Positions 40,055-50,888 of a stretch of DNA of 64,000 nt are shown here, in pieces. The DNA is taken from the NCBI RefSeq assembly GCF_000614145.1, contig NZ_BAKK01000015.1, forward strand, positions 40,993-104,992. The letters are read 5' to 3'. The notes beneath the pieces are model-generated. The model saw nothing but the letters and a program-made list of their open reading frames with translations. It was not told the DNA's origin and searched no databases. This stretch comes from Bacteroides faecichinchillae JCM 17102. GTDB lineage: Bacteria > Bacteroidota > Bacteroidia > Bacteroidales > Bacteroidaceae. The position numbers and the translations under genes are program-made. Within the stretch, counting starts at the first letter, position 1, and every line of letters begins with the position of its first letter.

Positions 40055-41378
40055 ATGAATACAAGACTACTATTTACCTTTTCTCTATTGGCGATATTTG
40101 TGTTTACTCTAAAATCTTATGCCTGGAATAATGATATGTCGAATAATCTGGCATTAAAGAAAATAACTATTTCTGATCCTGAACAAAAGCTTGTTTTGCA
40201 ACTCGACTATTCAAATGGTTATAAAATAACGCAATTGAATGTAAAAGGTAAAAACGTTTTGTCTGAATCAGGCATATTTACCGGCTTTAGTACAAAAGGT
40301 GGGCTGTTTAATTCAACTGTCAGTGCAGAAGAAGTAAAAGTTGAGAAGTCAGATAATAAGATTTTTATAAGAAATATCATTTATGGAGATCAGTCGATAA
40401 ACGTGAATGAGTTATGGAGCTTTGAATTAGGGTAATAAAATAGTATGGAAAATTAGTCGTAAATATAGTAATCTGGCAAAATTAGAGGAAACAGCTTTTC
40501 CTCAATGGAATTTTGCTGACCTTTCCATTTGGAAAGGAGGAATCTTGGATAATGGTGGAATGGTCTGGTGCAAATATTTGAGAGGGGTGAATGATACATA
40601 TGGTATACATACCGGAGGGGTTACCTTTTGGAATTCTGATACAGGAAATGCATTGCGAATCAAAGGCATTTCAGAAGGTAAACATATTGCAGCGAAATAT
40701 TCACAGAGTGATAAGAATGAATTTGTTTGTACCCATTTTGTGACAAATGAGGAACTGGAACCCAGATATAATTTAAATCGCTTTGTCAATCAGAGATCAG
40801 ATGTGTTTGTTCCATTCGATGTTCAAAAAGAAACGGTAAACTTGACACTTGAAATGGAGTATGTAGATTATGCTGTAGAATATTCAAGAGGAATCCTTCC
40901 CGGTATAGATGCAGAAGCCGTTCGTGAGTTAATGAATACTACTGGTAGATATGGAGTGGTAGATAATGGTATTGTTGGAGCCAACGGATGGACTACCAAC
41001 TGGAAATGCCTACATGAACCTTTCTTTTCCCAGATTGGAATGGCCTTGAATGATGATAATTACATACGAAATATGTCATTGACATTAGACCGGGAAAGAG
41101 ATTATGCAATGAAAGAAGATGGACGTGTGTTATCCAGATGGTATAATGCAGGCGAAGATCAGATACCTGGAACATTTAATTATAAAACCGGATATAATGA
41201 AGCAAGGTGGGGGTATACAATAGATTCACAAACAGGTTATGTGATCAATGCAGCAGAACAATTTGATTTGTGTGGTGATAAAGAATGGCTTCAATCTCAT
41301 AAAGTAAGTTGTGAAAAAGCTCTCGATTGGTTAATAAAGAGAGATTCGAATGGGAATGGTATTTTTATCATCAGTTAG
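40055..41378 (+). pseudogene. 3'-truncated glycosidase-like gene, probable (alpha/alpha)6 barrel
   Basis: A signal peptide (NTRLLFTFSLLAIFVFTLKSYA) is followed by a beta-rich N-terminal region. The frame breaks at 40433 because of an extra G (GGG for GG); correction gives ELWSFELGNKIVWKISRKYS and continues through NEARWGYTIDSQTGYVINAA to DWLIKRDSNGNGIF. That last motif is typical of six-hairpin glycosidases just before their catalytic half. There the gene stops: from about 41364 the DNA encodes the interior of an unrelated URO-D protein. The catalytic C-terminal half is therefore deleted. Substrate unknown. Confidence 0.7.
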
Positions 41379-42293
41379 GAATAGATAAAATAGTTTGGAT
41401 ATTTCCTGGTTACGGAGGACGTTTCTTCGATCCGAATGATAGTGGGGAAATAACCATGTGGGGGGGGGGACCGACCCGAATGGTAAAAGCTGGTTTAGCT
41501 ACCTACCAAGAATATATTAATCCGCCAATTGCAGATTACATGGATCCGTCGCAATTGTTTCATTATCCTTCTTGGCCTGATCCTGATAAATTTGATTATG
41601 CAGGAGCAAAAGCATTGGCAAAAGAGGCCCGTTCCTGGAATTTTGCAACAATAGGTCCTTGGATCTCTCATTTTGAAATATATTGCCAGATGCGTGGCCT
41701 GGAATACGCTTTGATGGATACTTTGGCGAATCCGGAATTCTTGGATGCGACAGTAGAGCGTATCGATGCAATTCAAACAGTAATGTTGGAACGGATGCTT
41801 ACCGAATTGAATGACGATTTAGATATTGTTTTTATAAGTGACGATATGGGAATGTAGGATAGCATGCTGATCTCGTTGGATTCATGGGAGGTACATTTTA
41901 AGCATAGACTCAAGAAGTGGTGTGACCTTATCCACAGTTACGGAAAAAAAAGTATTATATCATACAGATGGGGCTGTTTTTCCTTTGATTCCGGGATTGA
42001 TAGAATGTGGAATAGATATCTTGAATCCGATACAGCATGTTTGTTCGGGTATGGACAGGGTAAACTTGAAACTACAATATGGTAATGATCTGATTTTTCA
42101 TGGAGGAGTAGAGAATCAGCGGACTTTGCCGATGGGAACTGTCAGCGAAGTGATTGAAGAGACTAAAAAATGTCTTGATACTTTAGGTAAAGATGGAGGT
42201 TATATTTGTTGTTCGTGTCACAACGTGCAGGCCGGAACTCCGGTAGAAAATATATTGGCAATGGTCGATACAGTGAAGTCTTATACAAAATAA
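41364..42293 (+). pseudogene. 5'-truncated uroporphyrinogen decarboxylase-family protein (URO-D/MtaA-like)
   Basis: This is the middle and end of a URO-D superfamily methyltransferase-like protein: WIFPGYGGRFFDPNDSG, ATIGPWISHFEIYCQMRGL, VFISDDMGM, then in other frames VLYHTDGAVFPLIPGLIECG, LNPIQHVCSGMD and GGYICCSCHNVQ. The N-terminus is missing, fused to the preceding glycosidase. A TAG replaces an expected sense codon after DDMGM at 41855-41857, and an extra A in an A8 run near 41950 shifts the frame. A G10 tract lies at 41460-41469. The nonsense codon and the deletion junction are not homopolymer artefacts, so this is a true remnant. Members without the decarboxylase role often act on methyl groups. 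Confidence 0.75.
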
Positions 42294-42332
42294 TGAAATA
42301 GTACAATGGAACGCATGACTGATTTAAAATGA

Positions 42333-42977
42333 TTATTTATCGTCATTTTGTAAATCGGCTGCGTCTTTATATCCAGCCATATAGCCTATCTCTTTTACAC
42401 TCATAGATGAATTAAGCAATAGATTTTGGCCTTCTGGAGTCTAATTTCTGATATAAATCGTGTTGGTGATACGTTGGTATATTCTTTGAAAAGTTTTCTA
42501 AACCTAGAATATCCCATATTGATTTGTTGGGTAACTTCTTCTGGTGATATTCCTGTTATGGCATTTTCTCTCATGATTCTACGAACTTAATTGATGTGTT
42601 CTATGACAGTATTATCTGTATAGTGTTGATTACAGCCATAATAGATAGCTATTTCCAGAATAAGATTACCGATTCTTGCTAATACTTGCTGGTCAGTTGT
42701 TTGTTCTGATGAGGTCCTCGTGTACCTATCTAGTATTCCTGCCATCCGGTTTTCTTATCAGGGAAGTAATGTGCTATGTGTAGGGTGGTATAATCAGCAT
42801 ATCATCTGTTCTTATTCTGTAATAGATATTTATAGCAGTTTTGCTCTCACTCACTTATAACAATTGCTACCACTCCACAGATGTTGATAAACCGGGAGAT
42901 GCAAACGAAAAGTGAAAGCGTGAGAACAAACGTCGAATCAATTTGATTTTCCCGATTAGAATAGTTTCAATCTTCAT
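42333..42977 (-). pseudogene. Degenerate AraC-family transcriptional regulator
   Basis: Pieces of an AraC regulator can be read on the minus strand in order: a possible N-terminus at 42977, then DMLIIPPYT and HYFPDKKTGWQEY (cupin-like N-terminal domain), LARIGNLILEIAIYYG, RRIMRENAITGISPEEVTQQINMGYSRFRKLFKEYTNVSPTRF split over two segments, and LLLNSSMSVKEIGYMAGYKD near the end. In-frame stops (for example TAA after VIEHIN) and frameshifts (near 42440 and 42745) separate them. The order and domain match leave little doubt about origin. It probably once controlled the surrounding glycan genes. Confidence 0.75.
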
Positions 42978-43014
42978 ATGTGCTTAATTGTTAATAAGCT
43001 TGAAAAAGAAATCA

Positions 43015-43597
43015 TGGATAATATTTTTTTATCTTTTTCAGTGATAACGGTCCTGCTAAACAAGTACCTGGTGCTTCTTCGGGAGAATTGCGTGGTGGTA
43101 AATTTAAAGAATGGGATGGGGGAGGCCGTGTACCGGCTGTTGTCTATTGGGAAAGGTCAGAAAGTAATTATAAGAATTTAAGTTCGCAAGTGACGGGGTT
43201 TGTGGATATTGTTCCAACTGTGAAAGAAATTATTGGAGACAGCAACATCCTTAAACGTGCGTATGACGGAATAAGTATATTCCTGTCTTGAAAGGGGATA
43301 CTAAATGTATTGACCGTGATTTCTATCTGGGCTGTGGAGCTGTTGTGAACAAGGATTATAAGTTTATTAAGAAAGATGGTAACCCGAAACTTAATCTGAC
43401 AGAAGATTTTCTAGTTGATTACCAAACAGACCCTTATGAAAGAAAAAATGCAAGTATGAATAATGAGCAGATACTGAAGCGTTTGTATCAGGTTATTGAA
43501 AAGTATGATACAATAATGCCTTTGGTTCCGGAAATTCCATACGGTAAAGGACAAAAGGGGGGGGAAGGCTCCGAAAGAATGGAAAGTAACGCGTTGA
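43015..43597 (+). pseudogene. C-terminal remnant of an arylsulfatase
   Basis: The segment begins near FFSDNGPAKQVPGASSGELRG, the mid-protein SDNG motif of S1 sulfatases. It continues with GGRVPAVVYWER, VDIVPTVKEIIGD, DRDFYLGCGAVVNKDYKFIK and VDYQTDPYERKNAS, the usual C-terminal layout. The N-terminal half with the formylglycine site is absent. Frame breaks lie near 43270 and in the G8 run near 43560; correcting the latter ends the protein at GKAPKEWKVTR with TGA at 43595-43597. It is probably a deletion remnant. Confidence 0.72.
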
Positions 43598-43857
43598 TTA
43601 TCCTAAATATTTCATTTGTTTATAGTATGATTGCATCTGTCATTCAGAACGAAGTGAAGAATTTCTTTTCTCTGAACATGCAAAGAGAGGGGATACTTCT
43701 CTATGCTTTGTATGACGGATAATATACAAGTATCGTGACTCTGCCGAACATAGTAATAGTTTATTGTATCCAGCAGAAGGAATGATAAAATTGGTATCCG
43801 GAAGAATAGTATTGACTAAAATTTGTACAGACTATGAAAAATCAGATTTAATTTTTT

Positions 43858-43865
43858 TATCTTTG
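43858..43865 (+). promoter_or_regulatory. -7 promoter element of the TIM-barrel-like gene
   Basis: TATCTTTG matches TAnnTTTG, 33 bp upstream of the start codon at 43899. Confidence 0.5.
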
Positions 43866-43898
43866 TTGTTATTAAATGAACTGAAATATGAAATGCAG

Positions 43899-45119
43899 AT
43901 GAAAAAGCTGGTGATATTATTGATTTTCCTTATGTTTTTCATTTTCCATGCTTTTACGCAAACGCAGGCATTATTTTTTCAACGTATTCTTCCAAATAAA
44001 ATCGACTTGATTGACGAAAATTTTTGGAGGGCACCTTATGATTCAGTTAGTACACCCCACACTTCGAATTCATATTTAATAGGCAACAGTATAACGTTTA
44101 ATTTGTTAGGGGACTCTCACCTCCATTTAAAACAACTGCTTGAGAAAGTTCTTAGTTTAAGTGAAACAACAAGTATACCTGTACATATACATCTTGACGG
44201 ACAAAATTGGATCGCTGCTCGTCCCGATTTATGGAATTGGTTTGATCCTTCCATCCCGGGTTATAATCCGGAGAATAGAAAAAATGTCGAATGGACATCA
44301 TGGACGCCTGATTCAGCTGTAAAAGTTTGCTGGCGTGATTGGGGACAGCAGATTCGTGTACTTCCGGCTCCTAATATAGCTTCTCCGGCAATCTTGAATG
44401 CTCATTATGAAGCTTATGATTTGTTGTTACCAATCATCATCAAATGGATAAAGCATCTTCCTGCTGCAAAAAAGTATTTATTCGGAGGAATTCGTATTGG
44501 GTGGGAGGCTGGTATAAACTACAATGCATATTATTATAAGAATGGAAACGAAATATTTGACAAACATCCCAGTACTACAGAATATGACCCGAAGACGAAC
44601 CACTACAGAGAATTTTTCATTAGACAGTAATACATTACGCTTGGGATATGCGGCAGCGTCTACCAGTAATATTCAGACAGAAGGTGAATTAACAAATGCT
44701 GTTTATGAGAAAATTGTCCATCGATATGTGGAAACTCTTTGTAGATATGTGACAAATTTCGGTTTCACGCCAAAGGAACTTTTTACACATATCGGTGGAA
44801 ATTATGCCCCGTTTGATAAACATTTAAAGTTTTGGCCCGCAATAAACCGGTATGCCACGCTGGATGGAGTTTTTATTCTATGGATCCATCTTCTGCCGGG
44901 TCATTATCTGACGAGTTGAAAACAGCAGGTTTATCTCAGTGGGCGGCTTCCGAATGGTTATGGCCTGGACAAACTTCGGATGAGTGGTGCGAACATTTAC
45001 GGAAGACTTATTCCTTTAAGGATTGTCGTTTATTAGTAATTTACAACTGGGAGTTTATGATAGACAGAGACGTTATTGCACAAAAAGGAATCAGGAAATT
45101 TCTCTCTGGAAGTAGCTAA
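43899..45119 (+). pseudogene. Frame-broken secreted protein, probable TIM-barrel glycosidase
   Basis: A signal peptide (KKLVILLIFLMFFIFHAFTQ) precedes a protein of about 406 aa in three frames: 43899-44629, 44524-44919 and 44832-45119. Breaks are one extra T near 44615 (restoring HYREFSLDSNTLRLG) and one missing C near 44860 (restoring YATPGWSFYSMDPSSAG). VHIHLDGQNWIAARPDLWNWF and FGGIRIGWEAGINYNAYYY look like barrel strands with a possible catalytic Glu in GWEAG, but I do not recognise the family. Both breaks are homopolymer-type, so unlike its left neighbours this gene may be intact in the cell. An ATG at 43893 is an alternative start. Confidence 0.6.
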
Positions 45120-45251
45120 TGGTCTTCTAAGACTCCCAATAATGAATATGGTTTCCTGATAATCCTTCTGAAGGATAAAGGTGCCACCTCTTTAGGAATG
45201 GTTTGAGTAATAAGCAAAAAATGATTGGATATATATTAAAACACAAATATT

Positions 45252-46601
45252 ATGGTTTTTAATAAAATGTATTTAGGTCTTTTAGGAGCAGTCTCTACAT
45301 CCCTACAAGCTGCCGAACGTCCGAATATTGTCATTATTTATACGGATGATATGGGGATAGGCGATTTGTCTTGTTACAATAGTGGCTGGGTAATGACTCC
45401 TAATATTGATCGATTGGCTGCAAATGGTCTTAAATTTAATCATTACTACACAGCATCTCCGGTAAGTTCCCCTTCCCGGGTGTCTTTAACCACAGGAATG
45501 TTTCCCACTGAGTGGGGGGTAAATACTTTCTTACATGATAGAAAGGGAAATGCGAATTGTGAACAGTTAGATTATTTGGATACTTCTGCCCCTTCTGTGG
45601 CAAGAACTTTAAAGGAGGTAGGTTATTCGACTGCTCATATCGGTAAGTGGCATATGGGAGGAGGACGTGATGTGGATGATGCACCGCAGATACCTCGCTA
45701 TGGCTTTGATGAATATGTCTCGACTTATGAAAGTCCTGATGCGGATAAACTGATCACCGCATCTAATTGGATATGGAGTAAGCAAGATAGTATCAAGAGA
45801 TGGGAACGTACCGGATATTTTGTTGATAAAGCATTGGATTTCTTGTCACGACATAAAGGTACTCCCTGTTTTGTAAATCTTTGGCCTGATGATATGCATG
45901 ATCCTTGGATTCCGCAAACGAAGTTTTTCGATAATAAAAAGAGTTGGACCAGCAAACCTAATTTTGTAGCTGTGCTGCAAGAATATGATAGGCAGATTGG
46001 ACGCTTTATTGCAGGTTTGGAAAAGCTGGGTATGTTAGAGAATACATTGATTATTTTTACAAGTGATAATGGTGCTTTACCTACATTTGAACAAGTACGT
46101 ACCAATGGTTTACGCGGCTCGAAAGTAAGTCTGTATGAGGGAGGGGTGAGAATGCCCTTTATTATTAGTTGGCCGAAAAAGATTAAAGGAGGAGAAATAG
46201 AAAATGAGAGCGTGCTTTCTTCAGTAGATCTATATCCGTCACTTTGTGCGATTACCGGTGCTAAAATGCCAAAGGGATTCAATTATAGTGGTGAGGATAT
46301 GAGTAAAGCATTGTTAGGAGTTAAAGAACTTCGTCGTCATAAAGACCTGATGTGGGATTTTGGTCGTAATCGATTCTTTGGTCGCCCGCCTCAATTGCAT
46401 CATCAAAGTCCTCACTTGGCTATCCGAAGAGGAGATTATAAATTATTGATAAATTCTGACCGAAGCCGACTGGAATTATACGATGTTAAAAAGGATCCTA
46501 ATGAAACAACTAATATTGCGGATAAATATCCGGAATTGTGTAAACAGTTAAGTGATAAAGTGATTAACTGGTATTTTACAAAAAGAAAAGTTCGCCAATA
46601 A
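45252..46601 (+). CDS. S-type arylsulfatase (S1 family)
   Basis: This 449-aa exported sulfatase has a signal peptide (residues 1-20) and metal-binding DD in IIYTDDMGIGDL. The formylglycine motif S-S-P-S-R is at 72-76, with Ser72 the residue to be oxidised, so it is S-type and needs an anaerobic sulfatase-maturating radical SAM enzyme encoded elsewhere. Further motifs are HIGKWHMGG, FTSDNGALP and GLRGSKVSLYEGGVRMP. The substrate is a sulfated glycan, identity unknown. It is complete, at the right edge of the degraded region. Confidence 0.93.
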   Translation: MVFNKMYLGLLGAVSTSLQAAERPNIVIIYTDDMGIGDLSCYNSGWVMTPNIDRLAANGLKFNHYYTASPVSSPSRVSLTTGMFPTEWGVNTFLHDRKGNANCEQLDYLDTSAPSVARTLKEVGYSTAHIGKWHMGGGRDVDDAPQIPRYGFDEYVSTYESPDADKLITASNWIWSKQDSIKRWERTGYFVDKALDFLSRHKGTPCFVNLWPDDMHDPWIPQTKFFDNKKSWTSKPNFVAVLQEYDRQIGRFIAGLEKLGMLENTLIIFTSDNGALPTFEQVRTNGLRGSKVSLYEGGVRMPFIISWPKKIKGGEIENESVLSSVDLYPSLCAITGAKMPKGFNYSGEDMSKALLGVKELRRHKDLMWDFGRNRFFGRPPQLHHQSPHLAIRRGDYKLLINSDRSRLELYDVKKDPNETTNIADKYPELCKQLSDKVINWYFTKRKVRQ

Positions 46602-46620
46602 TATTAGGAGTTAAGGTAAT

Positions 46621-46702
46621 CTTATACTTTTGTCAATCATAAGTATAAGATGCCGTAAACTTAGAAATTTATGTTACTTTTGTTGTATCTAACATAAAAG
46701 TA
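46621..46702 (+). promoter_or_regulatory. Two tandem promoters with overlapping inverted repeats before the MalY/PatB gene
   Basis: Two -7 elements TACTTTTG lie 50 bp apart (46625-46632 and 46675-46682). The first is inside a perfect inverted repeat, CTTATACTT/AAGTATAAG (46621-46649); the second is inside a related repeat, TACTTTT/AAAAGTA (46675-46702). The pairing of each promoter with the same dyad suggests operator sites for one regulator. Confidence 0.5.
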
Positions 46703-46711
46703 TAATGTCGT

Positions 46712-47893
46712 ATGAACTATAATTTTGATGAAATAATAGACCGTAAGGGGACAAATTCCGTAAAATGGGATGCTGTGGAAGATCGTTGGGGACGCAACGA
46801 TCTGATCCCAATGTGGGTAGCCGACATGGATTTTCGCACAGCACCTTTTGTTGTCGAGGCTTTGAGGGAACGCTTGGAACATGAGGTTCTGGGTTATACA
46901 TTTGCTTGCAAAGAATGGGCAGACTCTATTATTAGTTGGTTAAAAGAACGTCATGGATGGACAATACGAGAAGAAATGCTAACCTTTACCCCTGGTATTG
47001 TTCGTGGATTGGCATTTGCTATCCAATGTTTCACAGAAAAAGGAGATAAAGTGATGGTAATGCCTCCCGTTTATCACCCTTTCTTTCTAGTGTCGCAGAA
47101 GAACGAGCGTGAGGTTGTATATAGTCCGTTGATTTTAAAAGACGGGCAGTATCATATCGATTTTGATAGATTCAGGAAAGATGTACAAGGCTGTAAGTTA
47201 CTTGTTTTGAGTAATCCTCACAATCCCGGAGGACGTGTATGGACAAAAGAAGAATTGTCACAGATTGCTGATATTTGCTATGATAGCGGTACTTTGGTCA
47301 TTTCTGACGAAATTCATGCAGACTTGACTTTACCACCATTTAAGCATTCTACTTTTGCTTTAATTTCAGAGAAGGCACGGATGAATTCACTTGTTTTCAT
47401 GTCGCCAAGTAAAGCCTTTAATATGCCCGGTTTGGCAAGTTCGTATGTGATTATTGAAAATAAAGAAATCCTTCACCGTTTCCGAACCTTTATGGAGGCT
47501 AGTGAATTTAATGAAGGACATTTGTTTGCTTATCTTAGTGTGGCAGCAGCTTATAGTCATGGAACTGAATGGTTGAATCAAGTGATTGCTTATATAAAAG
47601 GGAATGTTGATTTCACTGAAAGTTATTTGAAAGAAAATATTCCTGCTATTAAAGTGATTCGTCCGCAGGCCTCTTATCTGATTTTCCTGGATTGTCGTGA
47701 ATTGGGACTGGCACAAAATGATTTGAACCAACTATTTGTAGAAGATGCGCATTTGGCATTGAATACAGGAACTACATTCGGTAAAGAAGGAGAGGGGTTT
47801 ATGCGATTGAATGTTGCTTGTCCACGTACTATACTTGTACAGGCATTGGAGCAATTAAAGGAAGGCAAGTCGAACTTTTTCAAAAGATTATAA
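46712..47893 (+). CDS. MalY/PatB family PLP-dependent aminotransferase (C-S lyase type)
   Basis: This 393-aa fold-type I PLP enzyme has the N-terminal NYNFDEIIDRKGTNSVKWD and MWVADMDF typical of MalY/PatB. Other motifs are the PLP site SNPHNPGGRVW, SDEIHADLTL and the Schiff-base lysine in MSPSKAFNMPGLASS. Such enzymes commonly cleave cystathionine or cysteine conjugates, releasing a thiol, pyruvate and ammonia. Cytoplasmic; it stands alone, with tandem promoters upstream and a terminator at 47996. Confidence 0.9.
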   Translation: MNYNFDEIIDRKGTNSVKWDAVEDRWGRNDLIPMWVADMDFRTAPFVVEALRERLEHEVLGYTFACKEWADSIISWLKERHGWTIREEMLTFTPGIVRGLAFAIQCFTEKGDKVMVMPPVYHPFFLVSQKNEREVVYSPLILKDGQYHIDFDRFRKDVQGCKLLVLSNPHNPGGRVWTKEELSQIADICYDSGTLVISDEIHADLTLPPFKHSTFALISEKARMNSLVFMSPSKAFNMPGLASSYVIIENKEILHRFRTFMEASEFNEGHLFAYLSVAAAYSHGTEWLNQVIAYIKGNVDFTESYLKENIPAIKVIRPQASYLIFLDCRELGLAQNDLNQLFVEDAHLALNTGTTFGKEGEGFMRLNVACPRTILVQALEQLKEGKSNFFKRL

Positions 47894-47995
47894 TACTCTA
47901 AGATTAGTCTATTTTTCGCTTTTAGGTGAATGGAACATTTTTAGTTGTTTTATCTTATATAGGTTCAATGAAACATTTAATATGTGAACATAAAT

Positions 47996-48038
47996 AAAAA
48001 GGTCGGGACATTTTGTGTTGTCTCGATCCTTTTATTTA
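47996..48038. terminator. Terminator between convergent genes
   Basis: AAAAAGG-TCGGGACA pairs with TGTCTCGA-TCCTTTTT across a short loop and ends in TTTTTATTT. It lies between the MalY/PatB gene (plus) and the M16 gene (minus) and can serve both. Confidence 0.75.
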
Positions 48039-48058
48039 TGTAGAGTGATTGCTTTGTG

Positions 48059-50874
48059 TTATTGTTTTTCGGGTAAAAGCACGAACTTCATTACAGTAGA
48101 AGTATCAATACATTTTGCTCCGGCCTGTTGAATATTATCTGGAGTCAAAGCCTCTATCTGTTCTCTTTGGCTAGATTCAGAATCTACTTTCTCTTGGTTT
48201 CGATATGCATAGAATATATTCAATAACCATATACCGTTTAACTTCAGATCAGACTCAAGTGCTACTCTTTTTTTCTGTTTCACACGTTCCACTTCTTCCT
48301 GAGTAGGTCCCTCCGATATTAGCTTATTTATTTCAAGTATTGCTCTTTCGCATAATTTCTCATAAGCTTCTGTATTTGTACCAAATGCAAGATTCAGTTT
48401 GGCATAATCTTCGTGTAATTTTTTCAGTGATCCAGAAACACGGACACCATAAACACCACTCATCTCAATACGCATACTCTCGTATAAACGGCTGTTGAGT
48501 ATATCTATAAAGGCATTGTAGCAAAACTCTGTATCTTTATTCCAAGGTACTTTCTTTGAGAATCGGAGATTGACATTTACTTTATTATCTTTCCCTTTAT
48601 GGAATAAATATTCTTTCGGACCAGTAGGGGTAATAAAATTCTGTTCTACAAACGAACGTTTGGTTGAAGCATTCGTAGGAAGTCCACCCAAGTAGGTTAG
48701 CACAAAAGGTTTCAATGTTTCTAAATCAATATTTCCTACAAATACATAAGTGAAGCCTGCTGCATTGCCAAATCGATTTTTATATATTTCCACAGCTTTT
48801 TCGAAATTTGCTTCATCTAATCTGTCGGGAGTAGGCCAAAGAAGACGTCGGCTATTTCCATTACTCATGATTTTGTCTATCTCATATCCGAAGAATTGAT
48901 CGGGACTATCCAGTAAATGAGCATATTCTGCACGTTCTTTTTGCATCACACGTTCAAAGGCCGCTTTATCAAAATATGGAGCTGTATGGTATAAGTATAC
49001 TAATTGAAAGAACTCTTTCATGTCTTGAGAACCAAATTTGCCGGACATTGACTCATTATAAAGAACTAGTGATTGAGTGATTGAAATATCTTTGCCGACC
49101 ATTAACCTTCTTAGTTGAATGTTATTGATACTATTCACTCCACTTTCATCTTGTATACGTGTGGCATATAGGGCGGACATGTCATCGTCTGCGTCAAACA
49201 TACTATATCCTCCATCAGAAGTAGCGCGGAAAAGAATTTGATTATTCTTAAAATCAGTTGGTTTAATCACTACCTTTACACCATTCGACAAAGTCCATTC
49301 CGTTATATTGGTATCGGAAAATATTTTTCTGATGCGATTGTTCCTGCTTCAGGAGTGAAGTTCATTAATTCATTCACTATTTCTCCTTCATCATAAGGCT
49401 TGATGTCTCTATGCGGGGCTTCCTCCAGAATAGCTCGTAGCTCATCATCGGTAGGATAGTAGCTTCTGTCCTGTGGACCGGTAATGATTATCGTTCTATT
49501 TTTTTTAGTCATATACTTTGTAGCTAATTCATTTATCATGTCTACGCTCACTATAGGAAGTGTGTTTAATAAGAAATGATATTCAAAACTAATTCCCGGC
49601 ATCGGATTCCCTGTCAGGTAATTTACTTGACATTCATCCGCATATAGGTCAGAGGCTGTTTTATTACGTTCCTCATACCATCTGTAATATTTTGCTAACA
49701 GCTTCTTTTTAGCTCTATCTAATTCTGTAACACTAAATCCATATCGTCTGATTCGTTCGTTCTCATCTGCTAGAGCTGTAAGTGTTGCAGTTACTTTATC
49801 TGGTGCGCAACGGGCGTAACATGAGTAAGTATCAACATCTCTAAAGTAATTGGAGTATCCTATTTCTGCTTCTGAGAAAGGAACCGTACCTTGTTCTGTG
49901 GCTTCGGATAGACGAGCATCCACCATTGAAGAGTATAAGTTGTGACAAATATTTTTTAGATAATCCTTCTGTGTTACTATCTGCTCCGGCTTATGTTTGT
50001 AGGAAATTTCTACAGAACATCCACTTGTCTCTTTATCAGTGGCAACTGCTACACGCAAATCTTTGTGGTCAGGCACATAATGATGTGTACGTTTTTCTAC
50101 CTTTGAGGGCATAGCATAGGCTGTAAATTTCTCTTTGATAGATTCTTCTATTGATTCGGGATCAATGTCACCAACTACAATAATAGCAGTCAGATCCGGT
50201 CTGTGCCATTTTTTATAAAAGTTTCGAAGCACATCGTAGGGGAAATTTGCAATGACCTCTTCTTTACCTATCGGCAAACGTTTGGGGTAATCCGAGCCTT
50301 TAAACAGAATGGGCAGATATTGTTCTCTTATACGGGTAGGCGCTCCTTTTCCTAAACGTAGCTCTTCAATGATGACTCCGCGTTCGCGATCAATCGCTTT
50401 CTCTGTTAAAGCCAGATTCATAGCCCATTCTTGCAAGATATGAAGTCCTAAGTCAAGATGTTCTACTGGAATTGGCAAGTAATATATTGTTTCTTCAAAA
50501 AAAGTAGCTGCATTGAGTTCACGTCCCAAATGCACACCGATTCCTTCCAGTTTATTTACCAGTTCAGTGCCCGGAAAAGAACTCGTTCCGGTAAATGACA
50601 TGTGTTCCAGAAAGTGACTAAGTCCTTGTTCTTCGTCCGTTTCAAGGATAGAACCGGCATTAAATACTAATCTCAATTCTGCTTTTTGGGCCGGCACTGC
50701 ATTATGACGAATATAATAAGTCATTCCATTATCTAGCTTGCCTACTTTTACTTTTTCGTCTATAGGCAATTTTTGTGACGGGCGATAAAAAAAGGTTTTA
50801 CTTTCTTGTCCAATGACAAGTGCTGGATAAATCAACATTAATCCTAATAAAAGCATTGGTATTTTTATGTTCAT
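48059..50874 (-). CDS. M16 family zinc protease (PqqL/FusC-like), with one apparent 1-bp deletion
   Basis: A signal peptide (NIKIPMLLLGLMLIYPALVIGQ) precedes tandem M16 halves. The first half carries the inverted zinc motif HFLEH in LSHFLEHMSFTG and the distal Glu region in RERGVIIEELRL; the second half (about residues 525-938) is inactive-type. Pieces 49303-50874 and 48059-49291 join when one A is restored in the A run near 49320 (SEKIFSDTNITEWTLSNGVKV). The corrected 938 aa matches the two-in-one architecture of PqqL and FusC, periplasmic proteases that degrade imported protein. It is last in an operon led by a TonB-dependent receptor. Confidence 0.92.
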
Positions 50875-50888
50875 AATTCTTGTTGTAT

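Noticed and set aside
41460..41469. G10 tract as a phase-variation switch
   Set aside because: It lies inside a gene that already has a missing 5' end and a nonsense codon, so switching would not restore a product. The length may also be a sequencing error.
38385..46601. A complete polysaccharide utilisation locus
   Set aside because: No susC/susD pair is present and half of the genes are remnants, so only a degraded glycan-related locus can be supported.
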